Shown: piece after piece, positions 1 to 8,422 of the stretch | Layout: each line of letters opens with the position of its first letter | Numbering within the stretch: the first letter of the stretch is position 1 | Origin: Nitrosomonas communis | Lineage (GTDB): Bacteria > Pseudomonadota > Gammaproteobacteria > Burkholderiales > Nitrosomonadaceae | NCBI RefSeq assembly: GCF_024102715.1 | Contig: NZ_JAGFJM010000104.1 | Coordinates: forward strand, 1 to 53,952 | Length of the DNA stretch: 53,952 nucleotides | Direction: 5' to 3' | Made by a program: the position numbers and the translations under genes | The notes under the pieces: generated by a model | Database searches by the model: none | What the model saw: the letters and a program-made list of their open reading frames with translations, nothing else | Told to the model about the DNA's origin: nothing

Positions 1-163
1 ACAACCTGTTTTCAAAACATAAAGGATCGCATTTACCACACGACGCATACTCAACTCTCGTGGCCTTCCTACTGTCGATACCGGCAGGTGGGGCTTTAAG
101 TAGTGCCACGCTCCATTGCTCAGGTCACTCGGATAACGCTTCCTACACTTTTTGTTGATTCAT
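1..163 (-). mobile_element. IS5-family transposase, N-terminal fragment at contig edge
   Basis: Reading leftward from position 144, 48 uninterrupted codons match the N-terminus of IS5-group transposases: they begin RKRYPSDLS, continue through VGRPREL and end NAILYVLKTGC. The protein runs off the window. An ATG at 163-161 would give M-N-Q-Q-K but reaches TAG at 145-143. Removing one A from the A5 run (T5 at 149-153 on the plus strand) would join it to the transposase frame as MNQQKCRKRYPSDL. The copy is therefore frameshifted, or contains a slippage site or sequencing error. I could not fix the terminal inverted repeat; the outer end probably lies around 200-235. Confidence 0.8.
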
Positions 164-250
164 GATACCGCCTGTTTATAGAAAATTCCTTACATTAACG
201 CTAGGATTCAGAATTTCCAAACAGTTTCTTAGACTGGAAATGGAGAGTAT

Positions 251-421
251 ATGAAGAGATGGCTTCCCCGCAAATGCCGTCAGGCTGTTATCTTGAACCT
301 TATGGTTCAAGTGGGTTGTTTACCGTATGCATCAGGCATTTCTTCTTTGAGAAGCGCACAACAGCATCGCTTTAGCTTACAACCAGATACTAAGACTTGG
401 TTCAAAGAATATGAGCCTTAA
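251..421 (+). CDS. Small hypothetical, possibly exported protein (56 aa)
   Basis: An ATG ORF of 56 codons follows a purine-rich GGAGAG at 242-247. The product starts with basic residues (MKRWLPRKCR), then a hydrophobic run (AVILNLMVQVGCLPYASG) resembling a signal peptide, then a polar tail ending WFKEYEP. I recognise no family. It lies just outside the IS end, so it could be a true small gene, the intact start of a gene truncated by the insertion, or chance. The ribosome-binding site and signal-like start are the only support. Confidence 0.3.
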   Translation: MKRWLPRKCRQAVILNLMVQVGCLPYASGISSLRSAQQHRFSLQPDTKTWFKEYEP

Positions 422-666
422 CAAACACCGCAGGGAAAATCTTTACTCTTTTTTGAGTTATCGCAACTAAAAATCTAATTTACTTAGCAATCAATATTGT
501 TGATAATTTTCTCTTTTTAACAATATCTCATTTAGCTTGCTTTTTCTTGGTTTAATTCTACGCTTAAATTTACTCATGTCAAAACTTTTAACCGGGCACC
601 TGTAGCAATAACGAAGTAAATTACTCAGATTTATTGAGTCGGCCCCTCACAAATATAAGAACAGTT

Positions 667-2100
667 ATGGCTAATTACCTAAATGAAATTCTGGATGTCA
701 TTATTATCGGCGCGGGCAGCGCAGGACTGTCAGCACTACGAGAGGTGAAGAAGCGTACCGAAAACTTTGTAATTATTAATGATGGTCCATGGGGAACAAC
801 GTGCGCACGCGTTGGTTGCATGCCATCCAAGGTTTTGATTGAAGCAGCCAACGCCTATCACCGGCGTACTGCATTTGAAGCTTTTGGTGTTCGAGGCGCA
901 AATCAGTTAACGTTGGATATGACGCACGTTATGCAGCGTGTGCGTAAGCTTCGTGATGATTTTGTAAGCAGTACCTTAAAAGCAACTGAAGTACTTGGCG
1001 TGCGAGCGATACCTGGCCGTGCGCGCTTGCTTGGCCCAAATCAGGTATTAGTCAACGATAAAAAGCTGCGCGCAAAAAGCATTATTATCGCTACTGGCAC
1101 ACGTCCTATTGTCCCGGCTGCGTGGCATGTGCTGGGAAACCGTTTATTTACCACAGACACTCTGTTTGAGCAGGAAACATTACCAGCAAGCCTGGCGGTG
1201 ATTGGAATGGGACCTATCGGCGTAGAGATGGCGCAAGCACTGGCTCGCTTAGGGGTAAACGTGACCGGGTTCGGCAGTAAAAATTTGATTGGCGGATTAA
1301 GCGATCCACAGGTCAATCAGATAGCACTAAATTTATTTTCTCAGGAATTTCCAGTGTATTTAGGCGAAAAAGCTGAGTTGCGTCTTGAGTCTGGAGAAAA
1401 TCACGTGCGTATTCGGACGAGCCGGACAGAGGTCGCTGTAGATGGCGTGCTAGCAGCGCTTGGACGTCGCCCCAATATTGATGATCTTGGACTCGAAACA
1501 CTGGGTGTTTCGCTCAATGCACAAGGATTGCCGCCTGTGGATTCCACTACCATGCAGATAGCTGATCTTCCGGTATTTCTAGCCGGTGATGCCAATGATT
1601 ATTTACCATTGCTGCATGAGGCCGCAGATGAGGGTCATATCGCGGGACTAAACGCAGTACGGGAAAAAATCATATGTTTTAAACGTCGCACACCACTTGC
1701 CATTGTTTTCTCCGACCCAGGCATCGCAGTGGTGGGAAGTCATTTTCGATTGCTTAACAGTAAAAATATAGCAATCGGTGAAGTGCTTTTTGATAATCAG
1801 GGGCGAGCTCGGGCGGCACAACGTAATAAAGGTATGCTACGCATTTATGCAGAATCGGAAAGCGGACGGCTGCTCGGTGCTGAAATGTGCGCGCCAGCAG
1901 GCGAACACATGGCTCATTTACTGGCGCTCGCGATTGATCAATCTCTAACAGTTTGGGATGTATTGCGCTTGCCTTTTTATCACCCGGTTCTTGAAGAGGG
2001 CTTACGGACGGCCTTGCGTAATCTGGCTGCTAAATTACCTCTATCCAGTGAATCTGATCTTGCTTCTTGTGGCGCATTCAATGCTGATGCGCTTGATTGA
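667..2100 (+). CDS. Dihydrolipoamide dehydrogenase-like pyridine nucleotide-disulfide oxidoreductase
   Basis: A class I flavoprotein disulfide oxidoreductase (lipoamide dehydrogenase / mercuric reductase / glutathione reductase superfamily) of 477 aa. Visible features are the FAD-binding G15-x-G-x-x-G20, the redox pair C46/C51 in GTTCARVGCMPSK, a second dinucleotide fold (VIGMGPIGVE) for NAD(P)H, and the C-terminal catalytic H439-P-x-x-x-E444 dyad. The frame opens upstream at TTG 634, but ATG 667 starts at the usual N-terminus and is preferred. It is not beside pdh or odh genes, so it is probably a stand-alone paralogue; its electron acceptor cannot be told. It converges on the VIT gene with a 12-base gap. 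Confidence 0.85.
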   Translation: MANYLNEILDVIIIGAGSAGLSALREVKKRTENFVIINDGPWGTTCARVGCMPSKVLIEAANAYHRRTAFEAFGVRGANQLTLDMTHVMQRVRKLRDDFVSSTLKATEVLGVRAIPGRARLLGPNQVLVNDKKLRAKSIIIATGTRPIVPAAWHVLGNRLFTTDTLFEQETLPASLAVIGMGPIGVEMAQALARLGVNVTGFGSKNLIGGLSDPQVNQIALNLFSQEFPVYLGEKAELRLESGENHVRIRTSRTEVAVDGVLAALGRRPNIDDLGLETLGVSLNAQGLPPVDSTTMQIADLPVFLAGDANDYLPLLHEAADEGHIAGLNAVREKIICFKRRTPLAIVFSDPGIAVVGSHFRLLNSKNIAIGEVLFDNQGRARAAQRNKGMLRIYAESESGRLLGAEMCAPAGEHMAHLLALAIDQSLTVWDVLRLPFYHPVLEEGLRTALRNLAAKLPLSSESDLASCGAFNADALD

Positions 2101-2112
2101 CGCGGCTAATTG

Positions 2113-2802
2113 TCAGGCAACAACTCCGAAGAGATTGCCTACAACAGCAGTTAGCCCCATGGCCAGCGCTCCCCAAAAAGTCACCCTGATTGCGCCCACC
2201 ATGATATTTGCACCTCCCAAATAAGCTGCCAGCGTGCCTAACATCGCCAGGGAGGAAAGAGAAAAGCTGGCAACGATAGGAATAATGTGGACTGCAGGTG
2301 CGATAAAGGTCGCTATTAGCGGCATTGAAGCACCAATGGTAAACATGCCCGCTGAAGCAAAGGCCGCCTGAATGGGCTTTGCGCTAACACGTTCATAAAT
2401 ACCCAATTCATCCCTGAGATGAGCTCCCAATGCATCATGAGCCATTAATTGTTTAGCCACTTGTTCGGCCAGCTCCGGCTGAACTCCCCGCTTGATATAA
2501 ATATTTGTTAATTCCTGGAACTCAAATTCAATATCGTCGTTGAGATGGCGTTGCTCAAGGGCAATATCGGCTTTTTCTGCATCGGCCTGAGAGCTGACAG
2601 AGACATATTCTCCGGCTGCCATGGACATGGCGCCGGCCACGAGACCGGCTACTCCTGCTAAAAGAATGCCTTCCCGGTCAGTATGGGCGGCCGCAACCCC
2701 GATAATAAGGCTGGCAGTCGAAACTATACCATCATTGGCGCCTAATACGACTGCACGTAACCAGCCAGTGCGATGAGAGCGATGATTTTCCTTATGGCTC
2801 AT
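2113..2802 (-). CDS. VIT1/CCC1-family iron/manganese transporter
   Basis: A 229-aa inner-membrane protein of the VIT1/CCC1 family, whose members move Fe2+ or Mn2+ across membranes, usually out of the cytosol. The N-terminal signature VVLGANDGIVSTASLIIGV and the following hydrophobic segment with AGAMSMAAGEYVSVSSQ are diagnostic. A cytoplasmic acidic/helical metal-binding stretch (EKADIALEQRHLNDD onward) follows, then three C-terminal membrane helices. Length is normal for bacterial members. Metal specificity is not visible. It could share a role in iron homeostasis with the ferric transporter at 45.6-49.4 kb, but that is inference. Confidence 0.85.
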   Translation of the reverse strand: MSHKENHRSHRTGWLRAVVLGANDGIVSTASLIIGVAAAHTDREGILLAGVAGLVAGAMSMAAGEYVSVSSQADAEKADIALEQRHLNDDIEFEFQELTNIYIKRGVQPELAEQVAKQLMAHDALGAHLRDELGIYERVSAKPIQAAFASAGMFTIGASMPLIATFIAPAVHIIPIVASFSLSSLAMLGTLAAYLGGANIMVGAIRVTFWGALAMGLTAVVGNLFGVVA

Positions 2803-2983
2803 TTGTCTTGATCAGATCTTTTGCAATAGATTGAGAGTGTCTTGATTCGCGTAAAAAAATTCTGGTGAACATGATTCCGACAGCCATTATCTGGGTATCT
2901 GAGTATTTTGATAATGAGGGTCTGTAAACTATTTATTTATGTGGGGATGCTAAGCGTTGATGAGTAATCTACTGGCAGTAAGA

Positions 2984-3076
2984 TGGCGGAGAAGGCGGGA
3001 TTCGAACCCGCGGTACGGGGATAAACCGTACACACGCTTTCCAGGCGTGCACCTTCAACCACTCGGTCACTTCTCC
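2984..3076 (-). tRNA. tRNA-Ser (anticodon GGA)
   Basis: Class II tRNA on the minus strand. The acceptor stem pairs GGAGAAG (3076-3070) with CTTCTCC (2994-2988), followed by discriminator G and an encoded CCA (2986-2984). The T-arm reads GGGTTCGAATCCC. The anticodon loop CTGGAAA gives GGA for serine UCC/UCU codons. The long variable arm GTACGG...CCGTAC is typical of tRNA-Ser. No integrase or attachment-site duplication was seen beside it. Confidence 0.95.
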
Positions 3077-3367
3077 TTGCGCTTTTTGCGGAATAATTTC
3101 TAATTCAAAAATAACAGGGAGCAAAGGATAAACTAGTTCCTACTTTGGAGCAACTTTTGCTGCTTTAACCGGGACTGATCCGCTTGCCTTCAAAATTTCT
3201 GATTATATTGCGTAGTGGTTGTGCCATCTTTGCCCGCCATCTCATGTTTTCTCTTGAAAAACATTGAGCGCCGCGAGAATCAGCATGTCTTGAGCATGTT
3301 ATTTCAACTATCATTGTAACTAAATTGTTTGGAACCGAAAGAAATTCACTTTTGCGTATTGCTATTA

Positions 3368-5458
3368 ATGCTTGTCTGTCGTATTAACTTAGCCTGCTAT
3401 TCAACGCGCCAACTTGCTTTCATGCTTGGTTCTTTTCTGTTAGCTAACCTGGCTGAAGCACAACAATCCAAGAGTCCAGAACCTGTCATTCTCGATCCCA
3501 TCACGGTAACTGCGACACGCACCGAAAAAAAGCCCGAACAAATTCCCAATGCGATTAGCCGTATTGAACGGAGTAAATTCACTGATCATCAACCAGGCGC
3601 CACGCTGGATGAATTTGCGCAAGGCACCCCGGGGGTATTTTTTCAGAATCAATTCAATTTTACCCAGGATTTACGCATAGCCATCCGCGGTTTCGGTGCA
3701 CGTTCGCCATTTGGTGTACGCGGAATTCAGTTGCGTGTCGATGATATTCCGCAAACTTTGCCGGATGGTCAGACGCAGCTTGACGCGGTCGACCCGGCCT
3801 TGATCGAGCGCATGGAGATTTTACGTGGCCCATCCGCGTCATTGTTCGGTAATGCCTCTGGCGGCATGATTAACATTACCACGCGCTCGCCGCGCGAAAA
3901 ATTCGAATTGCTGCCTCGTCTCGTCTTTGGTCAATATGGTTACCTGAAATCCGAATTATATGCAGGCGGGCGAGGGGAGAATTTTGACTATGGCTTGTTT
4001 GGTTCCTATCTGCAGCAAAATGGCTGGCGCGATCATAGCAGCATGGAAAACGTGTTCTCCCAGGTGAAACTGAATTTCCAAACATCCGCTGATTCCGACT
4101 GGATGGTGCTGTTTCATAAGTTTTATGCACCTGATTCAAAGGACCCCGGGGCATTGACGCTTGCCGAGGCAAACGCTAACCCAAAGCAGGCAGCGGCGAA
4201 CAATCGGCTATTCAACGCCAGTGAGTCTATTAACCAGGAGCAATTCGCGGTGCGCTACCGCAGAAGCCTGTCGGCTAACCAGACATTGACCATGGTTGCA
4301 CATGCATTGCACCGTGATTTTCAGAATCTGCTGCCGTTTACCATTGGCGGGCAAGTGGAATTCGATCGCTGGACAGGAGGACTGACCACCCAGTTTGTGA
4401 GCGACCACACTTTACTGAAGCGTGCTAATCGTCTGCTGCTCGGTGTCGATTACGGCATTCAGAATGATGACCGGCGGCGTTTCAATAACCATTTTGGCGT
4501 ACAGGGCGCGTTGAATCTCGATCAAATCGAGCGTGTGCAAAATGTTGGCCCATTCTTCCGCAATGAATGGCGCGTGCTGGATAACTTGGATGTAGTAGCA
4601 GGGGGACGCTGGGGTTGGCTGCATTACCGGGTCAAGGATACATTTCTGGCAGATGGTGATCAGTCCGGCGCCAAAACACTGTCGCAGGCCAGCGGCACAG
4701 CAGGTCTAGTCTATCATCTGGCGGATGTACATCAGCTCTTTACCAATATTGCCTCGGTATTCGAAGCGCCTACCACCACCGAACTGATTAACAATCCCGC
4801 AGGGACAGGCGGATTTAATAACGATCTTGAAGCGCAGACTTCCTTGAGCAAGGAGATCGGTCTGCGCGGCAAACCGGCTGGTTTTGAGTATGAAGCCACT
4901 TTCTTCCATATCCATACCCGTAATGAAATCACACCGTTTGAGCTGGCGGCTGCTCCCGGGCGCGCATTTTTTCGCAATGCGGGTAAATCGCGCAGACTCG
5001 GGGTTGAAGCCCGCCTGGCAACACCAGTATGGAATGGACTGCGTGGCGAAATTGCCTACACTTTTTCAGATTTCGAATTCGAGCACTACCTCGTCGATAA
5101 TGTCGATCTGAAAGGCAACGCATTTCCCGGCCTACCAAAACATCGGTGGGAGGGCAGGATACGCTACAGCCATCCCACCGGCCTGTTTGGACAATTCCAT
5201 GTACATCGGGTAGGGGAGTTTTTCGTGAACGATATCAATACCGTCACCAATCATGCCTACACCCTGGGGCAACTGTTGTTGGGATGGGAAAAGAAGCATC
5301 GCTGGCTCGAAGGCTCGGTATTTATCGGCATCAATAATCTGTTCGATGAGCGCTACAATGCCAATACACGTATCAATGCCGCAGTTGGCCGTTATTTTGA
5401 ACCGGGTCCGCCGCTCAATGTGTTCGGAGGAGCGCGAGTCCGTCTTGTTATGTTTTAA
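3368..5458 (+). CDS. TonB-dependent outer-membrane receptor, PqqU/YncD-like
   Basis: About 696 aa from ATG 3368; the frame opens at TTG 3329. A signal peptide (hydrophobic LAFMLGSFLLANLAEA, then QQS) is followed by a TonB-box-like ITVTATR, a plug domain and a 22-strand-type barrel. The plug motifs IRGFGARSPFGVRG, DDIPQTLPDGQ and ILRGPSASLFGNASGG match my memory of E. coli YncD, now named PqqU and shown to import pyrroloquinoline quinone. The barrel ends in aromatic residues (VRLVMF). It should take up a scarce ligand using TonB-ExbBD energy. PQQ is the favoured substrate because a PQQ-dependent dehydrogenase lies 4.4 kb away; a siderophore is the main alternative. Confidence 0.85.
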   Translation: MLVCRINLACYSTRQLAFMLGSFLLANLAEAQQSKSPEPVILDPITVTATRTEKKPEQIPNAISRIERSKFTDHQPGATLDEFAQGTPGVFFQNQFNFTQDLRIAIRGFGARSPFGVRGIQLRVDDIPQTLPDGQTQLDAVDPALIERMEILRGPSASLFGNASGGMINITTRSPREKFELLPRLVFGQYGYLKSELYAGGRGENFDYGLFGSYLQQNGWRDHSSMENVFSQVKLNFQTSADSDWMVLFHKFYAPDSKDPGALTLAEANANPKQAAANNRLFNASESINQEQFAVRYRRSLSANQTLTMVAHALHRDFQNLLPFTIGGQVEFDRWTGGLTTQFVSDHTLLKRANRLLLGVDYGIQNDDRRRFNNHFGVQGALNLDQIERVQNVGPFFRNEWRVLDNLDVVAGGRWGWLHYRVKDTFLADGDQSGAKTLSQASGTAGLVYHLADVHQLFTNIASVFEAPTTTELINNPAGTGGFNNDLEAQTSLSKEIGLRGKPAGFEYEATFFHIHTRNEITPFELAAAPGRAFFRNAGKSRRLGVEARLATPVWNGLRGEIAYTFSDFEFEHYLVDNVDLKGNAFPGLPKHRWEGRIRYSHPTGLFGQFHVHRVGEFFVNDINTVTNHAYTLGQLLLGWEKKHRWLEGSVFIGINNLFDERYNANTRINAAVGRYFEPGPPLNVFGGARVRLVMF

Positions 5459-5483
5459 GGCTGAATGAGTAGAGGCACGCTCG

Positions 5484-7673
5484 TTAATACGGCTCATCGG
5501 GCAGTTTATTGGTTACCCAATCCAGATTTTGTTCGAACTCGACATAACCTGGAAAACGGCTGACTAATTCCAGCAACAGCTTCTTTGACTGGTGGTAATA
5601 CTTTTGGGCCTGATTTAAATCCTCAAGCTGGTCCTCATAAAACGAGCCTAAACATTGATAAGATAGTGCCAGGCCGTATTTGAAGTCCACGTTTTGCGGA
5701 TAGTCGTCAACCAGTTCTTTTGCCAATTGGTGGTACTGCTCAAAGAAAGTCAGCGTCCGGTCGAGATTGCCCAGGGCATTGTGTGTGTTGCCCAGGAATT
5801 GGCACGAAATCGCCAAGTTCTTTTTGAACTCCACATTTTCCGGATAGGCATCAAACAGTTCTTTTGCCAATTGGTTGAACTGCGCAAAGAAAGTCAGCGC
5901 TAAATCGAGATTGCCCAAGGCCGTGTGCGTCTCGCCAAGGTATTGGCACGAAATCGCCAGGTTGTTTTTGAACCCCACATTTTGCGGATCAGCGGCAACC
6001 AGTTCTTTTGCCAACTGCTGGAATTGCGTAAAGAAAGTCGACGCCAGATCGAGATGGCCCAAGGCAGCGTGCGTATCGCCAAGGAATTGGCACGAAATCG
6101 CCAGGCCGTTTTTGAAGTCCACATTTTGCGGATAGGTGTCAAACAGTTCTTTTTCCAACTGGTGGTACTGCGAAAAGAAAGCCAATGCCTGATCGAGATG
6201 ACCCAAGGCCGTGTGCGTGTCGCCAAGGAATTGGCACGAAATCGCCAAATGGTCTTTGAATCTCTTATTTTGCGGGTCGGCGTCAAACAGTTCTTTTGCC
6301 AATTGATGGAACTGCGTAAAGAAGAACAGACTGCGTTCAAGGTTGCCAATGATGCGATGATAGTTGCCGGTGCGCTCGCTCAAAATGGCCAGGCTATCAT
6401 CCGCACTCTTCGAGAAAGTTCTTATTACTGCTTCCGCATAGCGGGCATACCGTAACGCATCGTTATAGGAAGAACCCGTAATATGCGTGCCTTCACAGGC
6501 TAATTTTTCAATCAATGTGTTCACCAGCAGAGCGCAGTGCTCTCGCAAGCTGGGATTTTTCTGCCGAGTCACCTCTTGCACCACGGGGCTGCACTTAAAG
6601 GAAATGGTTGCTTCGTTGTACTCGATCCATCCTTTCTGAGCGAGGGAAAGCAGGTGGCTATCGAGCTCCGGTAAGCCGGGCAGCAGTGTTTCCAGTGTTG
6701 CAAAAGCGATACTTTCTACTGGCAGCACGGCAAAAACCGAGAGCAGCGCGCTTTCTTCCGAAGGTAATCCGCTGAGATCGTACATAGCAGAGACAATGGC
6801 TTCCGGGGTTTCCCGGCGCATTGAGTCCTTGCTTTGATAATCCGTGCCCACGGCCTGCGAGTGGCTGAGTTGCAGTAGCCCTAGACTTTGCAGATCGGCA
6901 AGCAGATTAGCCAGACTATAGCGTTGTTTGAGACGGTTCTGCCCGGCCAGGTTTTTGGCCAGCAGTTCGAGCACGAGCGTATTGCCACCCACTGCCTCCC
7001 GGATTTGGAAGAATAGTGCTTTTTCGCCATCGTCGAGGCCGCGATAATACCGTTCAAAGAGTTCAAGCGCTTCATCTTTGGGTAATCCGTTGATGGCGCA
7101 TGCTTCAGCCCGCTCAAAATGGGTGATGCGGGTGGTGAGCAGCAGATGGAAATTGCTGCAGCGGCGCAACCGCTGGTAATTCGCATCCAGATCAGCTAAT
7201 TCGTTAGCATTGTCTATGACCAGCAGGCAGGGCTTCTCAAGATTCATTAGGGCGGTGAGCAGCACTTCGAGGCGCTCTCCGGTATCCTGCCGCTCAGCAA
7301 ACTGCAGACCGAGTGGCACAGCAAGCAGCAGCAAGGCGCTGGCAATGCTTTTTTCGCTCAGTACCCAGGCGACATGGATGTATTCATGCTGGTAAGTGTG
7401 GTAATACTTGGCAGCGAGAGTGGTTTTGCCGATGCCGCCCTCACCGTTCACGAGCAGCAGCAAGTTGCTACCCGGAGCGAACAATTTGTCATGAATAAGC
7501 TGCAGATCATCCTGGCGGCCAAGAAAGATTTCTGTGAGAAAGGGCGGCGAGGTGAGGGCATGAGGGATGCGGCGTTCACCTGCATAGGTTACGTTTAGCC
7601 GCCCTCCTTTTTCAATTTTCTCAACATAGAGGGATTTCTGGCCTAGCTGGATATCCCGATTGGTTTTGTCCAT
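5484..7673 (-). CDS. STAND NTPase (NB-ARC type) with C-terminal TPR repeats; NLR-like sensor
   Basis: A 729-aa protein built like bacterial NLR immune sensors. Residues 6-29 are a short motif shared with the C-terminus of the upstream gene product. The NTPase follows: Walker A GEGGIGKTT (77-85), Walker B LLVIDNA (about 149-155), TTR sensor (180-182) and GLPKDEALELF (196-206), then a winged-helix-like region. Five near-identical 48-residue TPR-like repeats (451-690) plus a partial sixth form the presumed sensing domain. No effector domain is fused, so output probably comes from the adjacent TIR-like protein, whose stop lies 11 bases upstream. Family knowledge suggests nucleotide-driven oligomerisation on detecting a phage or stress signal. 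Trigger unknown. Confidence 0.85.
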   Translation of the reverse strand: MDKTNRDIQLGQKSLYVEKIEKGGRLNVTYAGERRIPHALTSPPFLTEIFLGRQDDLQLIHDKLFAPGSNLLLLVNGEGGIGKTTLAAKYYHTYQHEYIHVAWVLSEKSIASALLLLAVPLGLQFAERQDTGERLEVLLTALMNLEKPCLLVIDNANELADLDANYQRLRRCSNFHLLLTTRITHFERAEACAINGLPKDEALELFERYYRGLDDGEKALFFQIREAVGGNTLVLELLAKNLAGQNRLKQRYSLANLLADLQSLGLLQLSHSQAVGTDYQSKDSMRRETPEAIVSAMYDLSGLPSEESALLSVFAVLPVESIAFATLETLLPGLPELDSHLLSLAQKGWIEYNEATISFKCSPVVQEVTRQKNPSLREHCALLVNTLIEKLACEGTHITGSSYNDALRYARYAEAVIRTFSKSADDSLAILSERTGNYHRIIGNLERSLFFFTQFHQLAKELFDADPQNKRFKDHLAISCQFLGDTHTALGHLDQALAFFSQYHQLEKELFDTYPQNVDFKNGLAISCQFLGDTHAALGHLDLASTFFTQFQQLAKELVAADPQNVGFKNNLAISCQYLGETHTALGNLDLALTFFAQFNQLAKELFDAYPENVEFKKNLAISCQFLGNTHNALGNLDRTLTFFEQYHQLAKELVDDYPQNVDFKYGLALSYQCLGSFYEDQLEDLNQAQKYYHQSKKLLLELVSRFPGYVEFEQNLDWVTNKLPDEPY
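5604..6323 (-). repeat. Five tandem 144-bp repeats encoding 48-residue TPR units
   Basis: Direct repeats with a period of exactly 144 bases; for example GGCACGAAATCGCC recurs at about 5801, 5945, 6089 and 6233. They encode units of the form FFxQxxQLxKEL, then PQNxxFKxxLAISCQxLG, then HxALGxLD. Similarity at the DNA level, not just protein, implies recent duplication or homogenisation. The long ORFs in other frames here come from the periodicity. Confidence 0.95.
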
Positions 7674-7684
7674 GATGGGTGCGG

Positions 7685-8263
7685 TTATTGAATGTTAATC
7701 TTCATGCTGTCACCGGCTTTCTCGATATAGATACTTTTGTCGCCCAGAGTAATGGTACGGCCAGCCTGACGCTTATCCTCTCGCTTGAATTCCGTAAATC
7801 CATTCGTTTCCAGCCTGTCCAGTTCTTTGTTGAACTGCACCCAAAGATCATTTTCATCTTTGAAAGGGCTGTAGAAATGATTCAACTCTTTCAGTTTCTG
7901 GTGGAATTCAGCAAGGCTTGCATCAACAGTTACTCCATCAGGTGTTTTGAAATAAGTAAAGATGAATGGTTTCTTCGTTGATTGAAACTGTCCGAAAGCG
8001 GTATCGAACTCTTCAGCGGTATACATGCCTACTTTGCTGTGCACCAGCAACACGAACAGGTCGGCAGCTTTGACATACTGGTTGTACTCGCTCTGCGAGC
8101 CTGCCAGCGACATGCGGGCAGACAGGTCTTCCCACATGTCGAGGTGCAAAAAAATGCCCCGGTCGAACCAGGCTTTGCATTTGCGGTAGATTTCCTGCTC
8201 GAAATGCTCGCGTTCGGACTGGAGTTCTTTAGAAGAAGCAAGAAAAATTTTGATTTTTGTCAT
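7685..8263 (-). CDS. TIR-like (DUF4062-type) putative effector with C-terminal signalling motif
   Basis: A 192-aa protein. The N-terminal 150 residues look like a TIR-like alpha/beta fold of the DUF4062 kind: first strand and helix KIKIFLASSKELQSEREHFE, a strand ending LDMWEDLS, then AADLFVLLVHSKVG and YTAEEFDTA, whose glutamate sits where TIR enzymes carry their catalytic Glu. Residues 169-192 (begin RTITLGDKSIYIEK, end KINIQ) align without gaps to residues 6-29 of the STAND protein encoded 11 bases downstream. This suggests an effector recruited to its sensor by a homotypic interaction. NAD-cleaving activity is possible but not shown by the sequence. First gene of a two-gene operon. Confidence 0.7.
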   Translation of the reverse strand: MTKIKIFLASSKELQSEREHFEQEIYRKCKAWFDRGIFLHLDMWEDLSARMSLAGSQSEYNQYVKAADLFVLLVHSKVGMYTAEEFDTAFGQFQSTKKPFIFTYFKTPDGVTVDASLAEFHQKLKELNHFYSPFKDENDLWVQFNKELDRLETNGFTEFKREDKRQAGRTITLGDKSIYIEKAGDSMKINIQ

Positions 8264-8422
8264 GCGGAGTCCAATTTAAAGAATTGCTTAATGTCTGCCA
8301 ACATTGAAAAACAACGCTTAATTACAAGCAAAATAACATTCAAAAACATTTCTGACAATCGGATGAACTGTAGGTCTTGAGACTGGAAAGGGTTCATGGT
8401 TATGAAAATATCTTGCCTCCTC

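Noticed and set aside
2984-3076. tRNA-Ser as an integration site for a mobile island
   Set aside because: No integrase gene and no partial tRNA copy were seen in the neighbouring sequence.
5604-6323. Possible CRISPR array
   Set aside because: Period is 144 bases with no distinct spacer/repeat alternation, and it is coding sequence for TPR units.
5900-6455. Long overlapping ORFs on both strands across the STAND repeats (149 and 176 codons)
   Set aside because: They arise because the 144-base period is a multiple of three, so any open frame stays open; their products have no domain features.
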